A program made the position numbers and the translations under genes. Positions 44,491 to 55,520 of a stretch of 64,000 nt of DNA are shown piece after piece (within the stretch, counting starts at the first letter, position 1; the number at the start of each line of letters is the position of its first letter). A model generated the notes under the pieces. It saw nothing but the letters and a program-made list of their open reading frames with translations. It was not told the DNA's origin and searched no databases. The stretch lies in assembly GCA_025769875.1 (NCBI GenBank), contig JAGFNK010000205.1, forward strand, positions 1 to 64,000, written 5' to 3'. This DNA is from Russula earlei (taxonomy: Eukaryota; Basidiomycota; Agaricomycetes; Russulales; Russulaceae).

Positions 44491-45546
44491 CTAATCGTCG
44501 TCATCGTCGTCGGTGCCATTGTCATAAACATCCTCTGGCTCCGTTGCACCTTCCTCATCGAGATCGTTCCACGGAACATCCGTTTCAAGCCACCTAAATG
44601 TCTCGTCTTGACCGTGCACATGATCATCAAATTGTGCAAAAGGCTCACATTTCCTCTCCCAAGCTTTCGTTTTTCCCTCTCCTTATCAATGGCCTCCGTA
44701 TTGACTTTAGGCAGAATAGGGGGGTATAGACCGGGGCATCTCTGTAAGCGTATTGACGGACGCCGGTGCAGCCCTCGGCAACCCAGCTGACAGACACCGA
44801 AGGATTGACGTTGACACCTGGAGCCGCTAGTGCGGGTACGCTCGCTCCCAACCTGACTGTCACTTGCTCGCTTGCTGGGAAGGAGAGATTGACTCGGCCG
44901 GGACGAACAAGCAAGGCCTGCGGGCACTCACATCTATTGGAGAGGTACATGTAGAAGCCGGGGCAATTCCAGACTTGGTACACCACGCACTTGCCCTTGA
45001 GGACGGGAAGCTGGAGGGACGCCTTGAAGAATTCATCGGGGACTCGCGTCATGCGCGGCCGGTGCATCAACAAGATCGCGCCGCGCTTGCTGTTGAATTG
45101 CCACCGACCCTTGAAGAAGACGCCCGGGCCACCAAGGAAGTCCCTGTGTCTCTGCTGAGATTGGTGGCCAAAGGGAAAACTCGAGGCTTGAGACTCACGC
45201 TCCAGTCTCGGCGTCGACAACCAGCCCTCGTACTTCATACGAGTGAATCTGATAATCATCGACCTCTGGTGCCAGAATGGGAGGATGGTCTCCGGCGATC
45301 TGTTTGGTGGAGTCGTGGGTGTATATGTTTCCCTCAACCGTCAACTCTCCCGACTTTTTGTCGACGGTGCCAAAATCACCGGCCTGGTTAGTGATGACGG
45401 TCAAGCGAACTGGTAGGCTCAAGGAAGTGCGCGGTGCTAACATAAATGTTTTTAGGTGGGTCCCAATTGGGCCACTTTGCGACAGCCTCCTTGATCAGAT
45501 CGATATACTTGCGCTGAGCATTCTCCTTTGTGCGGAAGAGAGGCAT
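44491..45546 (-). CDS. Uncharacterised protein with poly-Asp C-terminus, copy 2
   Basis: Tandem paralogue of the gene at 42493-43583. ATG at 45546 gives MPLFRTKENAQRKYIDLIKE and VAKWPNWDPPKN. After an intron come GDFGTVDKKSGELTVEGNIY, PPILAPEVDDYQIHSYEVRG, and the conserved FNSKRGAILLMHRPRMTRVP. Then VVYQVWNCPGFYMYLSNR and a stretch with CTGVRQYAYR. The end reads ETDVPWNDLDEEGATEP and six Asp before TAG. The linker after EVRG differs from copy 1, and the middle DNA tract (44930-45085) is almost identical. That suggests recent duplication, or gene conversion limited to the core. Function unknown. Confidence 0.75.
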
Positions 45547-46983
45547 TGTCGGGCAGTGCAGGGATATGCGATGGCAGCTATATGGTTTATATATTTACGG
45601 CGTCTAACGCAAGACAGAACAGGACAATATCAAATCAAAATCATCATCTCATCACAGCACAGCCAATTACGGCGAGGAGAGACCCTGGTTGCCCAGGCGA
45701 ATGCAGACTAGACATTATTATGTTATATCCAGAGCAAATACCTGAATCCTTGAGGGTTCCACAATGTCGCGAACTCGTTGACGGGGTTCCTCGGAAACTA
45801 GTAGTGCGATTGCACCGTCTTACTGGGATCCTAGGACAGCGGCCACAGGATTGCGTCAGCCAATTTTTAGTTCCGTTGAGTTGCCAGGCCACAGCGTGGA
45901 AGACGGCGAGGCGGAGGACATCTTTGTGAAAGACGCCGGGAAGGGTACGGGCAGGGGGGTATAGCCTCGCGCAGCATAGTAGCACAGCGGGCTGTGTATT
46001 CCCGAAATACTTCACATTCCGACCAAATGAACGAAATGGAGGAGCCGATATAACAATCGATGAAGCAGACTAGTCGTCGTGGAAGCAGATGAAAGCAGTG
46101 GCGAGCGGGAAGATCGCTGTAAGAACGACGGCAGTAGGGCCAGTGTGAAAACGATGACACGCGTGGACACCTCATGTTTTCATTCATGGGCTGTGAAGCT
46201 ATTGTGCGAACTGCGAAGCCTCGACTCGACTCGACTCTGCTCATGGAGAACCTTCTTCTCAAGCACGTCGTATGCAGGGAGATAACCACGCGTGAATCTC
46301 AGACTATTTGCCTCCGCGTTCTTGTTGTCCACTTCGACCCTTAGTGATGTCCGTACCTCTGACTTGAACCGTTTGAAACCGTCCATGGAGGAGAGGTTCC
46401 CTTTGTTGTTTTGTGCTCGGATAATTGCAAATTCCACGATTCAAATGCAGCTTTGGTCAGTCGTTTGCACGGTCACACCAAAAAAACGTGTGAAAAACCG
46501 GACCGGACCGGACCTCTACATATGTCTCTTGTCCCAGTCTGTCTGGTGCCTTTTTGTGGCTGGGCGCATAGATATATCCTTAATTTATGTTCTCTGTGGG
46601 ATTATAAGCAAAGCGTAATTGTAGACAACAACGAAGAGGAAATGAAAGCCTAGGGAGTGAATATCTGCAGATAAAATGACGACGAGATCGACAGCATAAC
46701 AACACACAGAAAGAAAACAAAGGCAGAAACGAATTCGATGACCGTAAGTGGAAGGTAACACGATCATACCTATGCTTTATCCTCACCAACATATTCCTTT
46801 ACCCCAACTCCTGCTTGCGACTCCTCCCGTAAATTTTGTCGCATCGCACTGGCTACACCACCAAAACCCGTGGCCCGACTATGTCGCTTAAATGGTAGCG
46901 GGACGCTCCGCGGGCGGATCCGCGAACCGCTGCCGAAGGGCAAGAACAAGCTGATGCTGCGTCCAACTTTGGACCCGCTGGCG
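45547..46983. other. Upstream region of copy 2 and an unassigned open frame
   Basis: A minus-strand frame (46180-46437) includes GFKRFKSEVRTSLRVEVDNK and DVLEKKVLHEQSRVESRLRS, which looks helical and coding-like. I find no family or clear start for it. Downstream on the same strand MRCPRVSSFSHWPYC-like frames lack support. Low-confidence small gene or remnant. Confidence 0.3.
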
Positions 46984-49324
46984 CTAGAAGGATGGCAAGT
47001 CAAGGGAATGGCTACGTCGAGGAAGGTCCGGCGCAGATGCAGCAGTAGTAGCTGTCGACCTCGAGGATGAGACGGAAGAGAAGATAGAAAGGGGGTCAGG
47101 GATCAGATCAACCCCTCTTGAGATGGTTTCTTCCACGTCGGTAATATTGGACTGCATGAGCAGAGACCGGGTTTCATGGGAGTCTGGCGAGGGAGGGAAC
47201 GTCAGTGGGGACGCGACTGATGGCATTGCTGAAGTCGATGGCAAGCAGCAGGAGGAATGCCGTGACCCCTCTTCGGGGGAAGATGCTGATGCTGACAACG
47301 CTCTTGCGGTCATGGATCTATAATCGAATGAAGGCGAAGATAATGCTGGTGATTGCAGCGTGTTGGCTTCTGGCGCGGGAAGATCTTGCGACTCTGGTGG
47401 GGGGGAGGCGAGGATGGAGAAGTGTGGGCTCGGAGGAGGCTCGACTGTAGGCAGCGACAATGACTGTCGGTCAAACAGTTGGGCGATGAAAGAGTGTGCG
47501 CACGCACCTGTGTGTGAGCTGCTTGGCGGCAGTTCCTCACCGATGCTTCCATTAACCATCGTCATAACAGTCCCCATCACTTCCAACTTGTCTATCACCA
47601 GCCTCGTCTCCGGCTGGACGCCCTTCCATCTCAAGAAATGACCCTTCTACGTCGGCAGGGATCCAGGGTAAAGGGGGTTCCGCCTCCGCCGGCTCTTTAC
47701 CTTTTTTGCTGCGGCTCTTATTACGCGTACTACGCACGCCAGACTCTCCCCGAACATTCGATCTGGAGCGCCCGCTCATGGGACCGGGAAGGCGCAGGCT
47801 CGCCCTACTCTTGCGTTTGCTGCGTTTACGGGCTGCGCTTACGCGGCTTACCTGGCTTGCCGCCGATGATTGTCTTTGTGGGGTATCCGACCCGGAGGTC
47901 ACGGGGGATGATGGGGAGCGGGTGCTGAAGGCGGAAGGTGGGATGCGGTCAGTTCGCATCATCGTGAGTCGGGCCTGGGCAGCAACGGCCTTGCCAGTCA
48001 CGTCGACGACTTCGGCGTTGGAGATCATGGTGAGATCCATGCTCGCACCGTCATGTAGAACGTTACTGCTGCCATCGTCTTCGTCGGCATTATCATCCTC
48101 AATTAAGGAGTCACCCGGAGCAGTCACGGTCAATGCGTGCGGCTCCACCGCTGGAGCCTCCGCCTTAAGTCTATCGACCTCGGCTGCCTGTTCTTCTGCG
48201 ACTTTCCACGCCTCGTCAACCTCGCTACGAAGTATAGCTATGTGCGAACGGGCCTTGTCTAGGTCACGCGTCCGGCGCGAGTAACTCGCGTTGAGTTTCC
48301 GCAACGCAACGGCAAGGGCACTTGCACGATGGGTGTCGCGAGCAGCCGCGAGCTGCGTGCGATGGGCCGCTGCATGGAGGAGGCTCTGAACGTGCCGATC
48401 AAGATTGGATAGCGTCCCCGTAAGTTGGGCCAGTAAGTCGCTGTCCGCACCAGATGCTGAGAGGGCACGAAGTAACATGTTGCGACGGTGAGCCTCGAAG
48501 CGCCAGCGGGAAGCGGCGGTGTCCCAGGAGCGTTCGATATGCGCCGCGTCCTCAGGTATGCGATTGTCGATGATGGATGGTGGAAGGAGGCGGATGAACT
48601 GTTCCTTCGCGCTCTGGCGAATGGCGCTCGAGACAAGGTGTTGTAGTTCGGTGGATGTGAGCGTCCAGTGGGCGGCATCGAGAGTGAGGTGTTTGTATGG
48701 AAGCGGTTCTGGAGTGAAATCAATTTGAAGGGGAGGGAGCGTGAGTGGAGGAGATATGGCAGATGAGACGGCTGCCTGAGACGGATTTTGAAGAGCAGGT
48801 TTCGTCACGGAAGGGGAGAGTGTTAGAATGGGGGAAGGGGTTGCCGGACGAGAGGTACCTGGCACAGATGTAGGCATTGCACCGTGACGGTCTTCGGAGG
48901 GTTGTTGGGTATGCAGAAGCGAAATTCCAAGTTGAGATGCATCTGATATTTCAAGCCTCAATGAGGTTTGAGGGTGAGAAGGTCGCAATGAGGGCTCTGA
49001 GGGTTCTGTCTGAGGGTCGGCAGCGCGCGTAAGGGCAAGGTGAGACAGCGAGGGAAGAGGGTCAGATGGGCGGTAATCCAATCCGGGTGTGATCCATGGA
49101 GTGAACTCGGAGGATGATAAGGAGACGTGAGCGATAGAGGGATGGTGCTGGTCCTTTGTTGAATCGTCGGGCGCTGGCTGCCGCTCTACAAACGTTGGCT
49201 GTTTGCGCGTTCTCGGGCCAGCAGGGAGTCGAGGGCGAGCGCGCAACATGGGCGACGTGGCCGAAGAGGGAGAAACGACAGAATGATGTTGAGAGGTGTG
49301 TTCGGGGCTGGCGCTTGTGATCAT
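46984..49324 (-). CDS. Ser/Pro-rich coiled-coil protein of unknown function
   Basis: A 590-codon frame starts with ATG at 49324. The first 200 residues are disordered (Ser, Pro, Thr). The segment PLPYKHLTLDAAHWTLTSTE leads into an alpha-helical region (about residues 220-400) with HIERSWDTAASRWRFEAHRR, RALSASGADSDLLAQLTGTL and EVDEAWKVAEEQAAEVDRLK. A low-complexity tail with KRSKRKSRASLRLPG, NKSRSKKGK and acidic patches follows. After DCYDDG the frame closes at 47552. An overlapping frame continues with GSIGEELPPSSSH and, after an intron, EPPPSPHFSILASPPP to 46984, so a frame slip near 47570 is likely. A further C-terminal frame (46770-47003, GRSISLFLPFGSGSRI) may also belong. No catalytic motif; perhaps a scaffold. 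Confidence 0.62.
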
Positions 49325-50065
49325 TTTGGTGTCGGCGTCGGCGTCAGCGTTAGCTTGAGCCTGCGTGCTTGAATTGCCCTGGACACTGCCGCTGCTGCCA
49401 TATTTAGTAGGTCGGCAAGCCTGAGAAGCCCCACAAGGTCGCCGACCCCGTACTTAGGTCCCGTCATGCTGGTTAAAGCATACCTGATTTAACCCTCAGC
49501 TCCTACAACGCTTGGCCGGGACTCGCACCTCGATTTTACTTAAAGTGGCTTACTCAACAGCCTCTGTATCGTGAATTTGAGATAACTCAGTGTCGTGGCA
49601 ATGGCTCGGAACGCATCAGAAGCGATCTACGTTGCCTATCCGTACCCATGATGGTTTTTTATTTACCATGTAGAGTGACCCGACAATACCCCAGACACAA
49701 CACAGGTCGCCGCTCTATCTGTACTTCCCAATATTTGGCTCGACCTGTCGCTTGCCGCTATCTCGGGACGCTGTGCATCTGTAACTCCCACGTCTGTGCT
49801 CAGTTCTACGTTTTAAACGTGGCGTACCTTTTGTCAGGAATGTTGCCGAATCATCGGTACATACCACATCCTGTCCGGCTCGCTTGCTCGGCCCCTTTTC
49901 GCTTCTGTGCAGGATCGCGTAGAAACGGCATCGGCACCTTCTAAACTCCCACTGCAGCCCGGCGTCAGCTGCGTCCACTATAACATGTCCCGCGCGCCAA
50001 GCACGGACTGGACGTCCTGCTTCACCAAGACTCCACCTGCTCTCTGCTTGAAAAGATCTGCAAAA
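49325..50065. other. Divergent intergenic region without a gene
   Basis: It lies between the coiled-coil gene (-) and the START-like gene (+). Only short overlapping shadow frames on both strands, none with support. Confidence 0.4.
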
Positions 50066-50725
50066 ATGTCAGATTCCCTCTCTGCGCTGACGACGAGCTC
50101 GGTGTTCACAATCCGATCTTCTATTTCTATCAACGCCCCAAAGCGGAAGGTTTGGGACGTTTTACTCGACTTTCCTTCGTACAAAGAATGGTGCGCGATT
50201 CTTTTTTGTATTGACGGAGGCCATCAATCGCTAAGTGGTGATGCACATGTATAGGAACCCATACATGTATGTTTTTCCAGCCTGCTTATCCTTTCCCGAA
50301 TCGGTGACTTACCCATGCTGTGTAGCCGCTCGCAAGAAATTATCAGCGAACACGATAAGACTCCTCTCCTCTCCCAAGCTGCGGCGCCAGGTCGCCGCCT
50401 CCGGCTGCGACTCCATGTGCCACCCACAATGAACGACGCCGGCACGAATGCGTCAACGGCGGAGGAGATCCTAACCTATGTCGACGCCACGACCTTCAGG
50501 CTCGCGTGGCGCTTCGCAACGCCCGCGCGCTGGCTGATCAATGCAGAACGCTGGCAGATCCTGCGGGACTGCGAGTCGGATGGCCAGAGAACTGTGTATG
50601 AGACGTGGGAGTTTTTCGGGGGCTTGCTTGCATACCTGATCTGGTTCTTCATGCGCGTAAAGCTCCAAAGTTCCTTCGACGCCATGTCGCACGCGCTCAA
50701 GGACAAAGTTGAAAATGTGGATTAA
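50066..50725 (+). CDS. START/SRPBCC-type lipid-binding-fold protein with a 12-nt microexon
   Basis: The SRPBCC fold binds hydrophobic ligands (as in Coq10 and polyketide cyclases); the ligand here is unknown. ATG at 50066 gives MSDSLSALTTSS, SISINAPKRKVWDVLLDFPS and YKEW. A 64-nt intron is followed by a 12-nt exon (50255-50266) reading NPYI with its borders, then a 59-nt intron, and exon 3 from 50326 starts RSQEIISEHDKTPL. The conserved FxxYxxWNPxVRS motif of the family is restored only if the microexon is included. Then RLRLRLHVPPT, ATTFRLAWRF, WQILRDCESDGQRTVYETWE and FSSFDAMSHALKDKV-like text, with stop at 50725. The length of about 180 residues fits a single domain. Confidence 0.85.
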
Positions 50726-51323
50726 GAGGGACCAGAATCCGCATCTTTTCAAACAACGTGCCATTCTTTTTTTCTTTTTCTTTTGAATCCCCATTTGTGT
50801 TCCACGGTCAAACCGGGTACAGACGCGGTCCCTACTTTGTCTATGTAGTACACTAGGTGAGGAAAGGGGAGCCTATAGCAAAGTTGGTGGGTTGTGCAAC
50901 AGGGTCTAGTTGAGCAACTTGGTGTCATAAGTACTTTCCTCAATCAGGAAATCAACACACATTACAGTACAGGAACATCTGGAACAGAAGTGATGTGATT
51001 CATTGCTTCTTTAACACATCTTCAGAAAGATACAATCAACACATTCTGAATGCAATATCAAAGAACATAAATGGTCAAAATCTGGTGCATGCATGATGCA
51101 AATGATGCAGTCCATAGTTCAGGCATCTGGCATCTTCCAGACCCCAAACCACCCAGTAACACTCTACCACCTTAAGAGCCTCATCTTGCCAGTTTTTGAT
51201 TCCCTTGAGCACACTCCTTTGCCTGTTCCTCAGCTCCACCCCAGCTTAATTCAATATAGTGGAGTTTGTAGTATGGGTGGAGAACTATAATCAATTAAGT
51301 AATACAGAATAATTGGAGGAACA
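50726..51323. other. Start of the right repeat block, no gene
   Basis: AT-richer sequence than the gene island, without a supported frame. Base composition and codon signals change here, marking the end of the gene island. Confidence 0.45.
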
Positions 51324-51900
51324 GCATCAGTAAAGATGGATTTTAGTTTCCGTCGGTTTCTCACCTCGGGAAACCGAAAAAAACCAGTGGAAACTGGGAA
51401 ACCGGGAGACTGGGAAACCCATGTCTGGTTTCCCAGAAACAACCTGAGAGTATCTTTCATGGAAACCTAAGAAACTAACAGAAACCTGTCAAAAGTATGG
51501 AAACTGGTAGAACTATAGTATAGTAGGAAAAAAATCACTGAAAATGGTCAGAAATAGGGTATACATCATTTCTACTTGTAATTGGAAGTCAATTTGAGCT
51601 GGTACGGATCTAAGCCTTGAGGGGACTCTCAGGTATATACAGATCAGCATGGAATGCAGATATCATTGAGGCATCAACATGATGAAGGGATTCATCATCA
51701 CCATTGTTGTCTGCACATTCCAGTGCAAGGTGCCAGCGTCGCTCACTCAGATGGTCAATGTGACTATAGAAAACTTGAATTGTTTTCCAGTGTGCTTCAT
51801 GATGTCTACCAGGTTTCCCAGGTTCTGGGTTTTCAGTTTCTGGAAACTGGGAAACCAGCAGAAACCAATGAAAACCCAGGAATTTTTTTTGTGGTTTGCT
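51324..51900 (-). repeat. GTTTCC-rich dispersed repeat, copy 2 (inverted relative to copy 1)
   Basis: 577 bp, the reverse complement of the unit at 10203-10782. Shared inner landmarks include TAGGGTATACATCATTTCTA and CTCAGGTATATACAGATCAG. Substitutions are scattered, so the copies are not recent twins. The two enclose the whole gene island. Confidence 0.88.
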
Positions 51901-52396
51901 GATGAGAAATGAACACAGGGCAAGGATGAAGATGGGCTTGGTGTCAATCCATGAGTAATACTTTTGAAGTTTGTTTTATCCATCACCAATCACTTCCTTG
52001 TACAAGGCAAAGTGCTCTGAGTTCCATTTATCTTCTCAAATGGTCTGCAACTCCTCAAGCACAGGAAGTGCACACCACAGTGTAGGCTGCTGTTCAGATG
52101 AGAAAAGCTGCTGGATATCATTTGAATCCTGTCATTGCATATGTATATGTTAGTTTGCTCTTATTGTGATAGATGCAGAGGCTCACCTTCAAGATATCCC
52201 TTGCATCTGCTACTTGCTCCTAATCCCTTTCTGTGAGGGCAAACACAGACCATGGGAGTTTCTTTTCAATGTGACCATTACAACAGATTGTCATAATTGG
52301 ACCATAGAGGGAGTCAGCTGACTGGAGGAAGAGGATGATTGGCTATTCACAACACAGGTCATGTTGATAACCATGGAGACTGATGATTAATACAAC

Positions 52397-52881
52397 TCAC
52401 CCATCATAGCTTGTAGGAACAATCAAGCATGCTGTGCTCTGATCCCCATTGGATATTGCTGTGAAGAGGAATCTAGAGTAGGTTGGTGATCTTGCATTGA
52501 AGCTGGAGCTTCTTGAAGTACTTGATCTGCTGTCCAGATGCTTGAATCTGAGGGGAAACTGAGAATGAGTGGTTAAGATGGGAGGCAATGAACCTTGACT
52601 GCAACCATGCAAATAGCTGCAATCACATCTAGGGACCCCCCAAGGATGTGATTATTGGGTAACAATGGGTCATACCCCCATATAGTGGTTGTGTTCTTGA
52701 CTGCACCAATTTTGGTGATCTGACCCATCATGGCAACATTGGCAATGTTGATGTCAAGACTCACTGTTGAACAATCCAGTTCAAGAGCAAGGGATAAGTT
52801 CAAAGATGAGTCCATAGACGTCCAAGATGGCATGGGCTGTTGTAAATTCCTGAGCGCAAGTGAGCTCGATCGCGAGTGCAC
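52397..52881 (-). pseudogene. Transposon-derived open frames with a Ser-rich motif shared with 55.5 kb
   Basis: The minus-strand frame includes MPSWTSMDSSLNLSLALELD and CSTVSLD. The + strand at 55521 has RSWTSIDSSSSLSLALELD and SSTVSLD, so the same roughly 110-bp coding segment exists in inverted orientation. Downstream text (GQITKIGAVKNTTTIWGYDP) is unassigned. Probably two remnants of one element family. Confidence 0.45.
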
Positions 52882-53237
52882 GAGAAGGAGTGAGTTGTCC
52901 CCTCAGTCGATACATATACCCATACCATTAGGCCACCCTAAGTGGATTTAGCCATTTACAACAGTTCGTACCTAGACTAATTAACTAGTCTGGATGTCTA
53001 TTGGCTTGATCATTGTTCCGTTTCTTGCATACTGTTTGTCCATGTCCTTGTAGAATCTGCACCTGTTTCCTACTTATATGAGTAGACAAAATACTTATCT
53101 TCCCTCAGTGATCACTCACACGTGCAAGTCACTGAGCATAGTCATTGCTTATTCAGCGACCCTTGCGAGTGCGAATGTGTAGGCCTTCCCTTGGATGCTG
53201 CACTCACTCACAAAAACTGTTGTTCTCCCATTCTCAT

Positions 53238-53680
53238 TATTGCCATTTTCAGTGCACTTGGCGGAGCTTTATTGCCGTTTTCAGTGCACTTGGCGGAGCT
53301 TGAATTCCACCCAAATTGGTGCAGAAACCCCCTCAAATGTGCGGGATAAATATCTCCCTCAAAACAGCTTCAATTCATATGAAATTTATTGTCCCTGAAT
53401 CGCCTGAATGAGGGCTAGGCAGCCCCATTGTTTTCATGAGATTTGAGTGAGAATTGGTGGAGCTGGACTCAAGCCACCTCCACATGTGTATTAGATGAAT
53501 TACAACTCAAAATCATGGTCTATATCTATTATTTTTCCCTCATGTTGTACCCATGGGCTGTCTTGAGGCAGCCCCATAGTGTTTTTGACTCAAGTGTTGT
53601 GGTGTGCAACATTGTTTCCAGTGCAATCGGAGTCACAGCCAGCCACTCATCACCCCTCTCACCTCTCCATTCTGACCATC
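53238..53680 (+). repeat. Repeat family R2, copy A
   Basis: 443 bp starting with two tandem units of about 32 bp (TATTGCC(A/G)TTTTCAGTGC...), the first like copy B and the second like copy C. A shared body follows (AGGCAGCCCCATTGTTTTCA, ACTCAAAATCATGG, TTGAGGCAGCCCCATAG) and it ends at GACCATC. Copies B and C lie at 56794-57205 (inverted) and 57804-58125. Confidence 0.82.
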
Positions 53681-53859
53681 CTTTGCCCTCATTCCCACCA
53701 TGCCTGCTGTCTCAGCCGCATCAGTTGCACTGCTCCCTTCCAACTCACGTTTGGCCCTCCACACCTGCAGTTGAGGCCATGCCAGTCACACTGCCTGCAT
53801 TGACCTGCCATCAGTCTTCATTGTGTGCTGCACTCCGCCATCAGCATGCCAACTCTGTT

Positions 53860-54240
53860 AGAATACCTCAAGCTCAAGTGAAATCTGGAGGACCTCATTG
53901 CCTCCTTGTCAAGACTCCGCATGTGTGACCAGGAAGATGTAGACTAAAACTACTGGAGTTTCAGGGCAATCTGCGGCCCCTCATCCATGTGCGCCACCTG
54001 TGCTACAAAGATTGTGATGAGTCATTCTGGCTTGGACTCCACCCAGACAACCGCCGGATGGTCTCCCAATGTCTTGGCCCCTGGTGCATGAACAAACAGC
54101 AGAGGCACTTTGTTGATTTCTGAGAAGTGTTCAACACACTAGTCAAGATATTCTCTCAGCATCCTTGCAACATTCAGTGGGAACGCGAACTCGGTTCTTG
54201 TGATGAAGATGAAAACAAAGACGATTACATCTACCCCATG
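53860..54240 (+). pseudogene. Agaricomycete transposon ORF fragment
   Basis: The frame reads GNLRPLIHVRHLCYKDCDES, FWLGLHPDNRRMV and, past an in-frame TGA near 54121, VFNTLVKIFSQ. The LCYKDCxxxFWxGLHPxDRR pattern is typical of agaricomycete retroelement-like ORFs of unclear (gag-like) role. The stop and lack of partners mark it as debris. Confidence 0.55.
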
Positions 54241-54749
54241 CCCACACCAGCTCCCGCCATTGTCCCTGCATCACCCATCATTGCCTTCATGTCACTCCCA
54301 TTGCCCCTACAGTTCCCACCTCATCCACCATTCCTGTCACTTTGTTCACTGCCACCATCTTTGACTCACCAGCCCCACCTGCCTCTGCTAACCCAGCATC
54401 ACCCGCATCCACCATTGTTGCCACCTCATCTATCCCTGCCACCTTAGCCTCAGCCTCAGCCACCAATGTTTTAGCACCACCCACCACTTCAGCCCTTGCA
54501 GCCTCATCTGCCACCCCTGCCTTCATCTCATCTGCTCCCACGCCCTCAGTCATCTCATCACCCTCAGTCTCGTCTGTTGCCTCGTCTACTGCCATTCTGG
54601 GACTAGTCCCAGCCATTGCTCCATCCCCACCGTCCACCACTGTGCCTGTCATGAACCATTCCCCGGAGAGGGCCCTTGAAGGACCCTTCCTTATAGGAGG
54701 AAACCCAGCCTCTATGGTGTCACCCTGTTCACACGAGCAAAAGGGGTGA
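54241..54749 (+). other. Ala/Pro/Ser/Thr low-complexity open stretch
   Basis: Continuous frames on both strands, made of CA-rich trinucleotide repeats (Ala, Pro, Ser, Thr). It may be the disordered part of the preceding transposon ORF. Similar stretches lie at 55620-56400 and 58660-59290 (-). Confidence 0.4.
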
Positions 54750-55180
54750 GTAGAGGTGTCCACAATATCGCGCGCGCATTGTTGCGTGAGTGATTCTCGG
54801 CACAATCGACATACAGCAAGCCCCACTTAAAGGCAACCCTTCTAACAACAAAAGACAGTATTAGGGCCTTCCTAAGGACCCTTTGGAACGACCCTAGAAA
54901 CTTTACAATAGGTACTAACCTAGTATCAAAGGCCCTACAACGTGTTATTAGACCGACTCTAATAACTATAGAACAAACTATAAGGCAACACTAAGGACCT
55001 TAATAGAAGTATTAGGGTCGACTCTAAGGACCCTAATAGAACTATATAAGGGCCTTGTAAGATAACACTATTCCCTAACCAAACTACAAGTCCTCAAATG
55101 GCCGGCCCTAAACTAACTAAACAGGAAATGAATCAGGTGCTCGCACGTGCACTAGAGCAGTAAACACGTGGACAATGGAA
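54750..55180. other. AT-rich block with imperfect internal repeats
   Basis: Words such as CTAAGGACC(C/T)TAATAGAA recur at 54990-55045, with related variants through 54850-55080. It starts with GAGGTGTCCACAATATCGCG. That word resembles the reverse complement of a word in the copia LTR (AATATAGTGGACACCT at about 7946), so a shared sequence family is possible. No gene. Confidence 0.4.
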
Positions 55181-55500
55181 GCTCTTACTCATCAAGAGAA
55201 GCTTCTTACTCAGCAGCTTACTGAGCATGACTGAGCATGCTCAGTAAGCGTCCTCCGACTTCTTACTCATCACTCTATTATGCTTGATAACAAGGTTATG
55301 ACTTGTTCCCTATTTAGCAGTCCTCTTGTAGTATATAAACGCTCAATAAAGTAGCGGACAGTCCTCAGACTGTCCATTTGTTTACGGCACTCTCCATTCC
55401 TGGGATACTCCTTTAAGGACCATCCCCTTGTGACTATCCTGGCCTCTTCCCTGCGTGATTGTTCTACTCTCACAGTGACAATACCTCTTTGGTATTTGTT
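55180..55500 (+). repeat. LTR-like regulatory segment
   Basis: A TATA-like GTATATAAACG near 55330 is followed by CAATAAAG near 55350, and CT-rich sequence runs up to the Ser-rich open frame at 55521. The palindromic CTGAGCATGACTGAGCATGC zone lies near 55220-55245. The promoter plus polyadenylation layout is that of a retrotransposon LTR, but no partner LTR or target duplication is seen. Confidence 0.45.
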
Positions 55501-55520
55501 GCTCCTCTGGACTCTACTCC

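Larger units (their letters stand above)
42177..46020. repeat. Tandem segmental duplication of a ~2.1-kb gene-containing unit
   Basis: The 17-mer at 42177-42193 (starting ACGACGTCCGCATG) recurs at 44267-44283, 2,090 bp on. Between and after these points, two genes in the same orientation share long identical DNA tracts (for example around 42945-43095 and 44930-45085). Their upstream regions also correspond (GGGCTGTGCATTCC near 43967, GGGCTGTGTATTCCC near 45991). The duplication includes gene and promoter. Confidence 0.85.

Noticed and set aside
54287..54826. 179-codon minus-strand frame rich in Ala, Val, Gly, Glu
   Set aside because: Reverse reading of a trinucleotide-like CA-rich repeat; no domain, and the + strand carries the transposon-like text.
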